In this document: piece by piece, positions 41,515 through 44,716 of the stretch | How positions within the stretch are numbered: the stretch's first letter is position 1 | How the letters are laid out: each line of letters begins with the position of its first letter | Position numbers and translations under genes: made by a program | From: Vitellaria paradoxa | Taxonomy: Eukaryota > Streptophyta > Magnoliopsida > Ericales > Sapotaceae | Reading direction: 5' to 3' | Length of the DNA stretch: 64,000 nt | Assembly (NCBI GenBank): GCA_019916065.1 | Contig: CM034233.1 | Coordinates: 45,989,673 to 46,053,672 of the forward strand | Notes under the pieces: generated by a model | Databases searched by the model: none | Seen by the model: the letters and a program-made list of their open reading frames with translations, nothing else | Told to the model about the DNA's origin: nothing

Positions 41515-42195
41515 CTGCACTCATTGTTAGTGTTAAAAAAGTTTAAAAAATCTGCGGAATACCTGCTAATAAATGGTGGATAAGGGATGAAAGAAGAGTT
41601 CTACTGTTGAAAGGCCACTTGATCTATAATGCAAAGATTATATGAAGTTTTTGGGCTTAGATCTACAAACTAGTTCAGAAACGAGTATCAACAGCAACTG
41701 CATATATAGACATATTGCAGGAAAAGTAACATTTGTGCATTCAAGTATTTGATAATGACCTGGGGACGTGAAAAAATCTTGAGTCGCGAATTAGGCATCG
41801 TATGAATCATTTTCTTCCATTTATTTCTGTTGATGGTTATGTTTTCGAGTTCCTTGCATATTAGTAGACCCAAGATGTCAAAACTATTAAGGGTAATGGA
41901 GCTCTCACTTGTTATGGCTATGTAGTCATTTTACAATATGCCTTTGATAGATAAACTGAAGTTTGATGTCAGCAATAGGACCTCATAATATTTTACGTAA
42001 ATGTTCACAATTTACCAAGTCGTTACTATGTATGTGCAACAAACCCAACAAACAACACAGAAAATAATGTGGCTGGTAGTTAAATTTTTGCTTATTGATT
42101 TTATGCAGGCAACAGTAGCTTCAGTAAGGGGCAATGGGAATGATGGGAGTGTTCCTGAGAATGATACGAAAAGGATACGGGTTGAAAATCTTTAG
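4324..42195 (+). CDS. UVR8: UVR8, UV-B photoreceptor (5'-partial, nine exons)
   Basis: Seven-bladed RCC1-type beta-propeller that senses UV-B through tryptophans. UV-B converts the dimer to monomers, which bind the E3 ligase COP1 and act in the nucleus. Exons 4324-4405, 27310-27465, 30339-30512, 32288-32359, 40261-40332, 40493-40611, 41239-41324, 41425-41477 and 42109-42195 join in phase to 299 codons plus TAG, equivalent to about residue 144 to the end of the 440-residue Arabidopsis protein. The three GWRHT motifs (Trp233, 285 and 337) are present, as are [42 protein letters not shown] and [10 protein letters not shown]. The C-terminal COP1-docking VP pair is kept in [10 protein letters not shown]-terminal exons, including Asp96 and Asp107, lie left of the window. 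There is no stop or frameshift, so a working gene is likely despite introns of 22.9 and 7.9 kb full of transposons. Confidence 0.95.
4668..4985. repeat. AT-rich dispersed repeat, copy 1
   Basis: Shares a collinear but diverged sequence with 5394-5700: a stretch of A/T-rich bases, ATTAATTTATTATTAAAATT-like core, then GTATTTTCAT, a TTTTTGGC run, and GTATTT...AAAATG. Inside this copy a unit of about 70 bases (starting near 4777 and 4847) is repeated in tandem. The class is unknown. Confidence 0.5.
5114..5141. repeat. (TC)n microsatellite
   Basis: About 14 uninterrupted TC dinucleotides within otherwise unremarkable UVR8 intron sequence. Apart from this the surrounding 4986-5393 shows nothing recognisable. 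Confidence 0.9.
5394..5700. repeat. AT-rich dispersed repeat, copy 2
   Basis: Diverged direct copy of 4668-4985, offset about 726 bases and lacking the internal 70-base tandem duplication. No terminal inverted repeat or coding potential was seen. Confidence 0.5.
5948..6090. repeat. intron repeat unit 1 (uninterrupted Helitron target paralogue)
   Basis: Begins GGAAGCCTGACTACATATAA and includes GAAATCCATCTCTTATATGG. A second, diverged unit starts at about 6164 (GGAAGTCCGGCTACAAATAA) and is interrupted after AAATTCA at 6227 by the Helitron. It resumes as TCTCTTATATGGGATAAGTA at 14062. Unit 1 therefore shows what the target looked like before insertion. Confidence 0.8.
6164..6227. repeat. intron repeat unit 2, left half
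   Basis: Left part of the second repeat unit, ending in A at 6227 next to the Helitron 5' TC. The matching right half starts with T at 14062. Confidence 0.75.
6694..6891 (+). repeat. Copia-1 5' LTR
   Basis: Starts TGTTGGCTAA and ends TTTTTCCTTA; the expected terminal CA has become TA. ACTATAAATAGG near 6827 is a plausible TATA box for the element transcript. Confidence 0.95.
6892..6903 (+). promoter_or_regulatory. Copia-1 primer binding site (tRNA-iMet)
   Basis: TGGTATCAGAGC is complementary to the 3' end of plant initiator methionine tRNA and abuts the 5' LTR directly. Confidence 0.9.
7361..8240 (+). pseudogene. Copia-1 gag, with zinc knuckle, frameshifted
   Basis: Copia gag polyprotein (UBN2-type capsid), which would package element RNA. 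ATG at 7361. The N-terminal capsid signature [15 protein letters not shown] is followed by [12 protein letters not shown] and an EFDQVR-type C-terminal helix. The open frame stops at 8086 through a frameshift, and sequence in another frame carries on. The CCHC knuckle [14 protein letters not shown] at 8171-8212 is back in the starting frame. The 5' leader 6904-7360 has no clear gene. Compare Copia-2 and Copia-3, which have the same gag type. Confidence 0.85.
8291..8713 (+). pseudogene. Copia-1 protease region
   Basis: Aspartic protease section of the polyprotein. The active-site motif usually written D-S-G reads [13 protein letters not shown] (about 8490-8528), so the Gly is Arg. This change is expected to disable cleavage of the polyprotein. 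A frameshift near 8690 separates it from the integrase part. Confidence 0.8.
8698..9660 (+). pseudogene. Copia-1 integrase
   Basis: GAG-pre-integrase zinc region ([13 protein letters not shown], then [10 protein letters not shown]) followed by the rve core that would insert the cDNA. The DDE residues are present: [15 protein letters not shown] and, after a stop, GIAERKN. The stop at 9364-9366 replaces the second Gln of the TPQQNG motif seen in Copia-2 and Copia-3. The conserved region continues to [13 protein letters not shown]. Confidence 0.85.
9661..11305 (+). pseudogene. Copia-1 reverse transcriptase
   Basis: Linker and RVT_2-type RT. Landmarks: [49 protein letters not shown] with the first catalytic Asp, and [11 protein letters not shown] with the catalytic pair (about 10788-10820). 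Stops in the same frame lie at 9685, 9787, 10117 and 10438. A frameshift near 10637 breaks the KKALYGLKQ motif and another near 11298 separates RNase H. Confidence 0.9.
11290..11742 (+). pseudogene. Copia-1 RNase H
   Basis: RNase H domain that would remove template RNA. Visible: YTDVDYAG before the frameshift, then [32 protein letters not shown] and a terminal LTKGLPS segment. It ends at TGA 11740-11742, whose bases overlap the polypurine tract. Confidence 0.9.
11741..11749 (+). promoter_or_regulatory. Copia-1 polypurine tract
   Basis: GAGGGGGAG directly precedes the TGTTGGC start of the 3' LTR and would prime plus-strand DNA synthesis. Confidence 0.9.
11750..11947 (+). repeat. Copia-1 3' LTR
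   Basis: 198 bp, same length as the 5' LTR, with six substitutions (about 3 per cent). Ends TTCCTCA, the expected CA end. Confidence 0.95.
11953..12790 (+). repeat. Helitron internal segment with two extra 5'-end-like units
   Basis: Segments starting near 12284 (AATAATAAAACACAACGC) and 12643 (TCTATAAAATAATCATATTT) each resemble the Helitron 5' end at 6228 and its following AGGCT-AGATTGAGTTTTATTCTTCAACGAAT-like stretch. Surrounding motifs (CCATTGTGGGATTCTAT near 12187, CCAATGTGGGACTCTAT near 12505; TTCTAAATTCTAATTTT near 12053 and 12600) are also repeated. The element therefore carries an internal tandem duplication or fused Helitron ends. Confidence 0.65.
12791..13940 (+). mobile_element. 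5'-truncated RTE LINE inside Helitron
   Basis: Sense copy of the RTE LINE, starting within the RT at TCTTTCTCTTGAGGAGG and ending with the GGTTT repeat at 13912-13940. Frames 12798-13106, 13108-13437 and 13462-13956 cover [11 protein letters not shown] (first catalytic Asp), [24 protein letters not shown] (catalytic ADD) and the C-terminal domain. Stops lie after RRHLG and SVSGV. The C-terminal WFGLVWFGL residues are only translation of the simple-repeat tail. The Helitron tail follows at once, as in the locus at 356-470. Confidence 0.85.
14035..14061 (+). other. Helitron 3' terminal hairpin and CTAG end
   Basis: GTGCCGTAGGCAC can fold with a 5-bp stem and a 3-base loop. It is followed by AGGTTATTCA and CTAG. 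A subterminal hairpin about 10-12 bases before a CTRR end is the standard Helitron 3' signature. Confidence 0.85.
14062..14177. repeat. intron repeat unit 2, right half
   Basis: TCTCTTATATGGGATAAGTA onward continues the target sequence interrupted at 6227; compare 6029-6080. It runs to the lower edge of Copia-4. Confidence 0.75.
14178..14346 (-). repeat. Copia-4 3' LTR
   Basis: Minus strand starts TGATAGAAAATATTG after polypurine tract GAAGGGAG (14347-14354). It matches 25718-25891 over most of its length, including GAATGGAATTGCTTGAT and GTTAGGAAAATAGAATAAC, with many substitutions. Confidence 0.75.
14360..15340 (-). pseudogene. Copia-4 RT C-terminus and RNase H, decayed
   Basis: The minus strand encodes recognisable Copia 3' pol. 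It contains [33 protein letters not shown] and [20 protein letters not shown]. Nearer the LTR, after an insertion of AT-rich sequence (about 14650-14930), comes a degenerate [22 protein letters not shown] segment with stops. No continuous frame remains. Confidence 0.75.
15340..18060. other. unclassified AT-rich insertion within Copia-4
   Basis: Replaces the protease, integrase and RT part of Copia-4. Two minus-strand frames of 87 and 94 codons (16560-16297 and 17028-16744) have no family I recognise. The rest is A/T-rich with poly(A) and poly(T) runs. It may be the internal part of a large non-autonomous LTR element, but LTRs and target duplication were not found. Confidence 0.4.
18120..18523 (-). 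pseudogene. Copia-4 gag C-terminal half with zinc knuckle
   Basis: On the minus strand, gag sequence resumes immediately beside the Copia-3 insertion. [16 protein letters not shown] is followed by several stops and then [14 protein letters not shown], a canonical CCHC knuckle, and WKLYGKP. It is the continuation of the fragment at 24785-25200, which proves Copia-3 is nested in this gag. Confidence 0.8.
18519..18523. repeat. Copia-3 target-site duplication
   Basis: AGTTT here is repeated exactly at 24785-24789 on the other side of Copia-3. Confidence 0.9.
18524..18732 (-). repeat. Copia-3 3' LTR
   Basis: Minus strand starts TATTGGAAAAAATATATG and ends CTACA. An 11-base extra stretch lies near 18647-18660 (ATCCTCATCAA beside ATCCCTCAATC). 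Confidence 0.95.
18733..18741 (-). promoter_or_regulatory. Copia-3 polypurine tract
   Basis: CTCCCCCTC on the + strand, so GAGGGGGAG on the coding strand, directly before the 3' LTR. Confidence 0.9.
18740..19597 (-). pseudogene. Copia-3 RT C-terminus and RNase H
   Basis: Three open pieces, 19597-19298 ([20 protein letters not shown], then RPDIAYAV), 19282-19055 ([28 protein letters not shown]) and 18988-18740 ([29 protein letters not shown]). Stops and a frameshift separate them. The motif order matches Copia-1 and Copia-2 exactly. Confidence 0.9.
19640..20286 (-). pseudogene. Copia-3 reverse transcriptase with YVDN motif
   Basis: RVT_2 reverse transcriptase. [37 protein letters not shown] and [20 protein letters not shown] are readable down to the stop in SLRA at 19808. 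Beyond it the catalytic box reads [11 protein letters not shown] (about 19680-19700): the second Asp of YVDD is Asn, a change that abolishes polymerase activity in this enzyme family. Another stop precedes EFEIKD. Confidence 0.9.
20295..21520 (-). mobile_element. 5'-truncated L1-type LINE in Copia-3
   Basis: 1.2 kb with a poly(A) tail (T run at 20295-20312 on the + strand). The flanking CAGTGTTT at 20287-20294 and 21521-21528 is the target duplication. Removing the insert rejoins the Copia-3 frame as [10 protein letters not shown]. It retains only the 3' end of an L1 ORF2. Confidence 0.92.
20390..21480 (-). pseudogene. L1 ORF2 C-terminal fragment, zf-RVT domain
   Basis: C-terminal part of a plant L1 ORF2 after the RT core. 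The segment [20 protein letters not shown] (about 21440-21370) is broken before an open stretch of 271 codons, 21205-20390. This stretch holds [20 protein letters not shown] and the zinc-binding motif [18 protein letters not shown], followed by [14 protein letters not shown] and [12 protein letters not shown]. These are the zf-RVT hallmarks. The endonuclease and RT domains are missing through 5' truncation. Confidence 0.9.
21441..22503 (-). pseudogene. Copia-3 integrase and linker
   Basis: On the minus strand from 22503: [20 protein letters not shown] (second DDE Asp) and a two-base deletion before [11 protein letters not shown] (Glu). Then come a [16 protein letters not shown] segment, [20 protein letters not shown], and a variable linker down to about 21530, where the L1 insertion begins. 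The first part of integrase is missing beyond 22503 because of the inverted-repeat segment. Confidence 0.85.
22640..23250 (+). pseudogene. captured TMK-type LRR receptor kinase fragment
   Basis: Ectodomain piece of a transmembrane-kinase (TMK) LRR receptor, a plasma-membrane receptor-like kinase family linked to auxin signalling. Visible: [59 protein letters not shown] and [17 protein letters not shown] frameshift follows near 22935. Another frame then reads [12 protein letters not shown] and, after a stop, [20 protein letters not shown] and [12 protein letters not shown]. The paired YL-NPF-W-IPD and LNGSI-VLQNM signatures are those of the TMK family. There is no kinase domain, transmembrane segment or intact frame. 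GC content is clearly higher than the surrounding Copia. Confidence 0.85.
23445..23466. repeat. 22-bp perfect palindrome
   Basis: GTTTTACTGTT followed by its exact reverse complement AACAGTAAAAC. It lies just inside the right junction with Copia-3 gag. Confidence 0.95.
23479..23801 (-). pseudogene. Copia-3 gag N-terminus
   Basis: Copia gag start (ATG ending at 23801) with [18 protein letters not shown] and a [20 protein letters not shown] stretch. A one-base slip near 23515 produces a stop. The other frame continues as PEISDTCM before the alien segment at 23478. The zinc knuckle and everything up to mid-integrase are missing. Confidence 0.88.
23802..24575 (-). other. Copia-3 leader between primer site and gag
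   Basis: Untranslated leader, GC-richer than its surroundings, with several short frames on both strands that match nothing I know. Copia-1 has a 458-base leader in the same place with a similar TTGGCCTTCATTGCC motif near 24528. Confidence 0.55.
24576..24587 (-). promoter_or_regulatory. Copia-3 primer binding site
   Basis: The coding strand reads TGGTATTAGAGC, one change from the canonical tRNA-iMet site TGGTATCAGAGC. It is adjacent to the 5' LTR. Confidence 0.88.
24588..24784 (-). repeat. Copia-3 5' LTR
   Basis: 197 bp, beginning TATTGGCAAAAATATATG on the coding strand and ending CTACA. AGTTT follows at 24785-24789 as the target duplication. Confidence 0.95.
24785..25200 (-). pseudogene. 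Copia-4 gag N-terminal half
   Basis: UBN2-type gag with [40 protein letters not shown] and [17 protein letters not shown] running directly into the Copia-3 LTR. A stop interrupts KEI-EYIQ. The rest of the gag is at 18120-18523. Confidence 0.8.
25201..25656 (-). other. Copia-4 leader with (GA)n tract
   Basis: Leader region rich in GATGACAACGA-like and GTCGACGAC-like words, with a (GA)n microsatellite at 25605-25644. No protein is recognisable. Confidence 0.5.
25657..25668 (-). promoter_or_regulatory. Copia-4 primer binding site
   Basis: The coding strand reads TGGTATCAAAGC, one base from the tRNA-iMet site. A 49-base tandem duplication places a second, weaker copy (TGGTATAAAAGC) at 25706-25717 next to the LTR. 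Confidence 0.7.
25718..25891 (-). repeat. Copia-4 5' LTR
   Basis: Matches 14178-14346. The LTR start TGAT-AGAAAATATTG appears here split by six extra bases (TGATCATTTTAGAAAAT), so the upper edge is approximate. Confidence 0.7.
25945..26720. mobile_element. TIR element related to 27648-28087, carrying a Helitron
   Basis: The left arm (AGGGTAATTAAACTTTACTC, then TCAACACATACCTCTCATGATTT) matches the arms of the element at 27648. After the Helitron, 26500-26720 matches its interior (GAGTCTTTTAAAAAATGAAA, TTTTATTTTAACATAAAATG) and the AGTTAAATTTAGCAGATT stretch. The right outer arm is not visible. Confidence 0.6.
26116..26490 (-). mobile_element. short non-autonomous Helitron
   Basis: Minus-strand copy of about 375 bp of the same family as 6228-14061, without the LINE. 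Its 5' end is ATATATAATAAAACAGGACA, mutated at the first bases. Its 3' end has hairpin GTGTC-GTA-GGCAC, then GGGTTATTCG and CTAG followed by T. It shares the family's internal GTTGAGATC-like and TTGCATTGAG segments. Confidence 0.8.
26721..27309 (+). other. UVR8 intron, no feature seen
   Basis: AT-rich intron sequence ending in the TTTTTGTAG acceptor. Nothing recognisable. Confidence 0.6.
27310..27465 (+). CDS. UVR8: UVR8 exon, [11 protein letters not shown] blade
   Basis: Encodes 52 residues, [20 protein letters not shown] then [20 protein letters not shown] and onward to SSVE. Acceptor TTTTTGTAG, donor [17 protein letters not shown] contains the residues equivalent to Trp196, Trp198 and Arg200 on the dimer surface. 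Phase 0 at both ends. Confidence 0.96.
27648..28087. mobile_element. TIR element (about 440 bp) in UVR8 intron
   Basis: The outer ends are inverted copies over about 130 bases: GTAATTACATTTTACCCCCT-like on the left and, reverse-complemented, GTAATTGCACTTTACCCCCT on the right, each followed by TCAACACATAACCC and TTAAATAC/TTAAATTT. There is no coding capacity. A partial relative lies at 25945-26720. Confidence 0.7.
28088..30338 (+). other. UVR8 intron, low-complexity stretches only
   Basis: Intron between the exons at 27310 and 30339. It contains a short TA run near 28762, a C13 run followed by A8 at about 29514-29535, and GGAGGGAGGG near 29576. Short frames on both strands have no recognisable product, and I found no LTR, TIR or exon. 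Confidence 0.55.
30339..30512 (+). CDS. UVR8: UVR8 exon with Trp233 GWRHT motif
   Basis: 58 codons in phase 0: [20 protein letters not shown] and onward, [18 protein letters not shown], ending SFISQ. Acceptor TTTAG, donor CAG|GTAACC. Contains the equivalents of Trp233/Arg234 and Trp250/Lys252. Trp233 is one of the excitonically coupled tryptophans needed for UV-B perception. Confidence 0.97.
30742..30854. repeat. small foldback MITE
   Basis: GATCTGAGTAATTGGATTAA at the left and its near reverse complement TTAATCTAACAACTCAGATC at the right enclose an AT-rich centre of about 50 bases, for a total of 113 bp. Likely a miniature DNA transposon. Confidence 0.65.
30855..31269 (+). other. UVR8 intron, (TA)n and C-run
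   Basis: A C10 run at about 30891 and a (TA)n stretch at about 31072-31091. No gene or element ends seen. Confidence 0.55.
31270..31797 (-). pseudogene. Copia RNase H and 3' LTR fragment
   Basis: Minus-strand remnant inside the 30513-32287 intron. The RNase H end reads [31 protein letters not shown] and [20 protein letters not shown], followed by a GAAGGGA-type polypurine tract near 31492 and LTR-like sequence to about 31270. It belongs to a different Copia lineage from Copia-1 to -3, with FLTKPL instead of LTKGL. The rest of pol and the other LTR are absent. Confidence 0.8.
31798..32287 (+). other. UVR8 intron, no feature seen
   Basis: Intron sequence between the Copia fragment and the next exon, ending in TTTTTCAG. 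Nothing recognised. Confidence 0.55.
32288..32359 (+). CDS. UVR8: UVR8 exon with Trp285 GWRHT motif
   Basis: 24 codons, [20 protein letters not shown] then GWNK. Acceptor TTTTTCAG, donor AAG|GTTAAT. Contains the equivalents of Trp285 and Arg286, the principal UV-B-sensing Trp and its cation-pi partner, and Trp302/Lys304. Confidence 0.97.
32427..32938. mobile_element. 512-bp foldback TIR element
   Basis: Arms of about 120 bp are inverted copies: GGGTAAATTACATTTATCTC at the left and GATGTAATTTACCC at the right, both continuing through GGGTAATT-CACTTAGCATC and ACATTTTAAAA-like stretches. The flanks TTTAAAATT (32418-32426) and TTAAAAATT (32939-32947) resemble a 9-bp target duplication, as made by Mutator-like elements. 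It has no coding capacity. Confidence 0.75.
32948..34023 (+). other. UVR8 intron, no gene seen
   Basis: AT-rich intron sequence left of Copia-2. Two degenerate stretches resembling each other (CAATGAATGGGTTATCAAATGCAT near 33330 and its relative near 33510) hint at an old duplication. No exon. Confidence 0.5.
34024..34028. repeat. Copia-2 target-site duplication
   Basis: GTTTT, repeated exactly at 38808-38812. Confidence 0.92.
34029..34294 (+). repeat. Copia-2 5' LTR
   Basis: Starts TGTTGGAATATGGATCG and ends CCTTCA. Contains four to five repeats of CTGTATAAAAGCT-like units (about 34065-34140), each with a TATAAAA core that could act as a TATA box. Confidence 0.97.
34295..34306 (+). promoter_or_regulatory. 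Copia-2 primer binding site (tRNA-iMet)
   Basis: TGGTATCAGAGC directly after the 5' LTR, an exact initiator-Met match. Confidence 0.92.
34544..36088 (+). pseudogene. Copia-2 gag and protease
   Basis: One long frame covers capsid ([33 protein letters not shown]), CCHC knuckle [14 protein letters not shown], aspartic protease [13 protein letters not shown] with intact DSG (about 35615) and the start of the GAG-pre-integrase zinc region ([13 protein letters not shown]). I place the start at the in-frame ATG 34544. Another ATG at 34528 is in a different frame and may be the ancestral start displaced by one base. A run of eight A near 36062 appears to contain one extra base; it shifts the frame, and the ORF ends at 36088. 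Confidence 0.92.
36069..37232 (+). pseudogene. Copia-2 integrase (E to K, deleted) and RT N-terminus
   Basis: Integrase zinc residues [16 protein letters not shown], then the rve core with HSDVWGP and RSDNGKEYF (two catalytic Asp). The expected third residue, 36 positions after the second Asp, is Lys in [13 protein letters not shown] instead of Glu. The sequence then jumps to a Pro/Ser-rich linker, so the rest of the integrase (about 0.4-0.5 kb by comparison with Copia-1) is deleted. The RT begins after the A43 tract with [20 protein letters not shown] and stops in GIDY at TAG 37230-37232. Confidence 0.92.
37074..37116 (+). repeat. A43 homopolymer within Copia-2 pol
   Basis: Forty-three A residues lie where Copia-1 and Copia-3 encode a short GKK or GKR before VGCKW. 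It reads as poly-Lys, and its length happens to restore the frame lost at the A8 run near 37036. It has no target duplication, so it looks like slippage expansion of lysine codons rather than an insertion. Confidence 0.85.
37248..38534 (+). pseudogene. Copia-2 reverse transcriptase and RNase H
   Basis: Open for 428 codons after the TAG at 37230. [36 protein letters not shown] and [11 protein letters not shown] (intact catalytic pair) are followed by [19 protein letters not shown]. RNase H contains [47 protein letters not shown] and [11 protein letters not shown]. The stop TGA at 38532-38534 overlaps the polypurine tract. This half of pol appears undamaged. Confidence 0.95.
38533..38541 (+). 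promoter_or_regulatory. Copia-2 polypurine tract
   Basis: GAGGGGGAG directly before the 3' LTR, identical to the tracts of Copia-1 and Copia-3. Confidence 0.92.
38542..38807 (+). repeat. Copia-2 3' LTR
   Basis: 266 bp. Differs from the 5' LTR by ACTACTG versus ACTGCTG and by ATTATATTT versus ATTGTATTT. Confidence 0.97.
38813..39680 (+). other. UVR8 intron with (GA)n
   Basis: Intron right of Copia-2; a (GA)n tract at about 39549-39581 beside a GTGTGTGCACGC stretch. No element ends or exon. Confidence 0.55.
39681..39886 (+). repeat. tandem tRNA-derived (SINE-like) unit, two copies
   Basis: A 103-base unit (39681-39783) is repeated at 39784-39886 with few changes. Each has a pol III A-box-like GGCTAGTGG[CT]G and, about 45 bases later, a B-box-like GGTTCAAATCT (39728-39738 and 39831-39841). 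Box sequence and spacing suggest a tRNA-derived SINE head. No SINE 3' tail was identified. Confidence 0.55.
40261..40332 (+). CDS. UVR8: UVR8 exon FGQIGIGDN, with GC donor
   Basis: 24 codons, [20 protein letters not shown] then PHEQ. Acceptor TTTTAATACAG. The donor is CAG|GCACGA, a GC instead of GT. The next exon starts [12 protein letters not shown], exactly collinear with UVR8, so the GC site is the only reading that keeps the protein. Confidence 0.93.
40493..40611 (+). CDS. UVR8: UVR8 exon with Trp337 GWRHT motif
   Basis: [20 protein letters not shown] then [20 protein letters not shown]. Acceptor CACTTACAG, donor TAG|GTAATA. Contains the equivalents of Trp337/Arg338 and Arg354. Ends with two bases of a codon completed in the next exon. 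Confidence 0.97.
40612..41238 (+). other. UVR8 intron, no feature seen
   Basis: 627-base intron with a GGAGTGGAGT short tandem stretch near 40945. Nothing else. Confidence 0.6.
41239..41324 (+). CDS. UVR8: UVR8 exon, end of propeller and start of C-terminal tail
   Basis: Completes Arg, then [20 protein letters not shown] and onward to SS. Acceptor TCTGAAG, donor CAG|GTCCTT. The last base is the first of a split Gly codon. Confidence 0.93.
41425..41477 (+). CDS. UVR8: UVR8 exon with COP1-docking VP motif
   Basis: 53 bases encode [17 protein letters not shown] after the split Gly. The AVVP core corresponds to the C27 region whose Val-Pro pair binds the COP1 WD40 domain. Acceptor TTTTCCAG, donor AAT|GTAAGT. 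Confidence 0.95.
41478..42108 (+). other. last UVR8 intron, no feature seen
   Basis: 631-base intron with a T20-type run at about 41492-41511. Nothing recognisable. Confidence 0.6.
42109..42195 (+). CDS. UVR8: UVR8 last exon and stop
   Basis: 28 codons plus [23 protein letters not shown] then KRIRVENL. Acceptor TTATGCAG. KRIRV matches the KRVRI end of the Arabidopsis protein; the three extra residues make it slightly longer. Confidence 0.95.
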   Translation, partial: ATVASVRGNGNDGSVPENDTKRIRVENL

Positions 42196-43873
42196 CTTAT
42201 TCAAAATTTAGGGTGCCTCTTTTGTTGTCCCTGAGCTATCATCATGGGTCTTCTCGAAACCGTCAGATATCAACGATGGTTCGGCTTTATCTTCAATATA
42301 TAAATATATACATATATATTTGTGTGTATGTATGTACTACTTTTTGAGGATGGTGTGTTTTGATATGGTTAATAATGTTTTTTTTGTTTGAGGTTCCGCA
42401 ATTTATATCTTAGTCATATATTTTTATAATTTATGGAGGTGGTATAATTAATGAATTCTTGAATTAATGTTTGCTTCTACAATGGAGTGTTAATGTTATG
42501 CGTGCTTAATTTTTACTTGTCTGTTTCATCGCAATGGGTTATCCACCCAACCGTGTCAGTTTCACTTGATTAGCGTTTGCACATTCATTTGCATTTGCTA
42601 CCCTGAATTGGGAATTATATGTATAATTCGCTATTCTAAATTGGGAATCTCTCTCTCTCTCTCTCTCAGCCTGACATGTCTCTTTGATTCAAGGGCTCTC
42701 GTTTCAATAAATCATTGGACGGTTCAATTTCTTACTTAAAATTATTATCTTTTTTTTCTCAAATAAGAATTTACCTTTCCGATACTCTCCATTTCTCCAA
42801 CTTCCTCGGCGAGCATTCTGGAGCTTGACTCAACCTTGGCGTGGAGTGTGGCATTATGCTGATAACTCCGCGGTTATTATGTTTCTGGGGTAATGGAATT
42901 TGACTTCTATGTCCACCTCAATTCAAGCACTTTTTTACATGCTCTCATAAAAAGGAATGCGTATTGATAGATTGTAGGCCAAGGTTAGAGATTTTTTTAA
43001 ATTTAATTTTTTTTATTAATTATTATATTAATCTCAAACGAAACCAAATTATAAGGCTCTATGTACCGAAGATTATATTTTAAACCAAATTAGTGCTAAT
43101 CCTTCCAGACATCTCTGAATCTAACCCCAGGAGATAAAAAGCTGGCAATTTTCTTATTGAGATGGTATTTTAAGTTACTGATTATTTATTAATTTATTTA
43201 TTTATTTATTATTATTCTTTTTTATCAAACTCCAGTTTTCATCAATATATAACCCATTTGGAAACCCTTTTTGCGACAAATGGTCGGGGAAAAATAAAAT
43301 GGGTTTTGTTAGTAGGTGTCTCGGGTTGTTGATTAAAGATTAATAAATACATGTCATATAATAATATTAGATAAATTACATATATTTCCCCTAAATATTG
43401 GGTTTTGTAATTGCATTTTGAATACAAGACTCCACCTCAGGCGGAATCAACGATGGACGAAGTGCTTCTCAATTTTTTCTTGCAACAACTTCATCTTATT
43501 CCAATTTTTCTATCCCAATTCTATTCTACTTTGAAAACCTAAGGATCTAAGGGTTCAAATAACAACTCTTCTTGACCTTTTCTTTGAGTTTTATAAGTTA
43601 CATAGCGGAAAAAAAAAAAGAAAATAATTAATTATTACATATATTATGCCGCAAGTCTAGTTTTCCTGTACCAAATCTATTGATTTCAACTGAGGCGCGT
43701 TTTTCTAGCTGAAAGTTGCAACGGGGTTAATAGCATTGGCAATGGAGGCTATAGGCATTTATAAAATATATATATACATATATGCAATAGATAGAAAAAA
43801 TTTGCTACAATCCAGAAATAAGTAACAACAATTATCAAATTCAAATCAGTATGCCAAATTATTTAAAAATTAG

Positions 43874-43920
<47 letters not shown>

Positions 43921-44055
43921 TGTCTTCAATACACCAAATTGGAGGGATATTTCAAATCTTCTTTTCTCTCGAATTCTTTCTCCAATCAAACATTTTAATG
44001 GTAAAGAAAACAAAGGTAGAGAAAAAAAGGGCCCAAAAAAAAATTGTTTTAGATA
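42196..44055 (+). other. UVR8 3' flank and intergenic sequence
   Basis: The UVR8 3' UTR probably occupies the first 200-300 bases. An AATAAA-like context is not sharply defined. Then follow (CT)n at about 42650-42668, TATT repeats near 43190 and an A37 tract at 43874-43910. No coding region was recognised. Confidence 0.5.
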
Positions 44056-44060
44056 CTTGT
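44056..44060. repeat. Gypsy-1 target-site duplication
   Basis: CTTGT, repeated exactly at 47513-47517. Confidence 0.9.
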
Positions 44061-44575
44061 TGATAACTCAGTAATCTAGGAATGTTTCAGGTGATCCAAT
44101 CCCAGTCTAAAAAATTGTCTAGAATATCGGTGTAATTCTTGTCAAAGAGTATCCGATACTTAAGTTAGTAAGGAAATTCGAGAAAGTATTTTAACAGAGT
44201 TTCAGTAAGGTAAAGAGTGTACATACCATATACTTGAGAGAATGGTGTATATATAGAGGTGTAGGACCTGCATGGGCATGACGCATGTAAGCCTCACACA
44301 ATTATGACTTCCTTTCAATCATATTGTGCCACGTGAATTGTAGATCACAAGATGATTCTCATAATTAGTTATCAAAATCGTTATACAGCAGGCAGCACTC
44401 TAACAGGCGACAGTCATGGAATATGCCAAAATATAATTATGCATGCTATTATGATTTAAGTAATCTTGTCTTTAATATATCGATCAGTCAATTTGACCGA
44501 GGTTGACAATGGTCGGTCAGTCGAATCGGGTCATGGTAGATCGAGTAACTCTGATCGGCTGGGTGTACCCTATCA
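44061..44575 (-). repeat. Gypsy-1 3' LTR
   Basis: Coding strand starts TGATAGGGTACACCC after the AAAATTGGGGGTTTC polypurine-like tract and ends GAGTTATCA. Contains TATATATAGAGG near 44250 as a likely TATA box region on the + strand complement. Confidence 0.9.
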
Positions 44576-44716
44576 GAAACCCCCAATTTTCTCGATCATC
44601 ACATAGGACCGAAAGGAATCTAACAAATACTTCATGAACTAGTTCTCGGTTGAGCACAAACCATCAGATGCCCCTGGTTTGATCAGTTAGCCGAGTAGAG
44701 CCGAGAAATCTGACGG

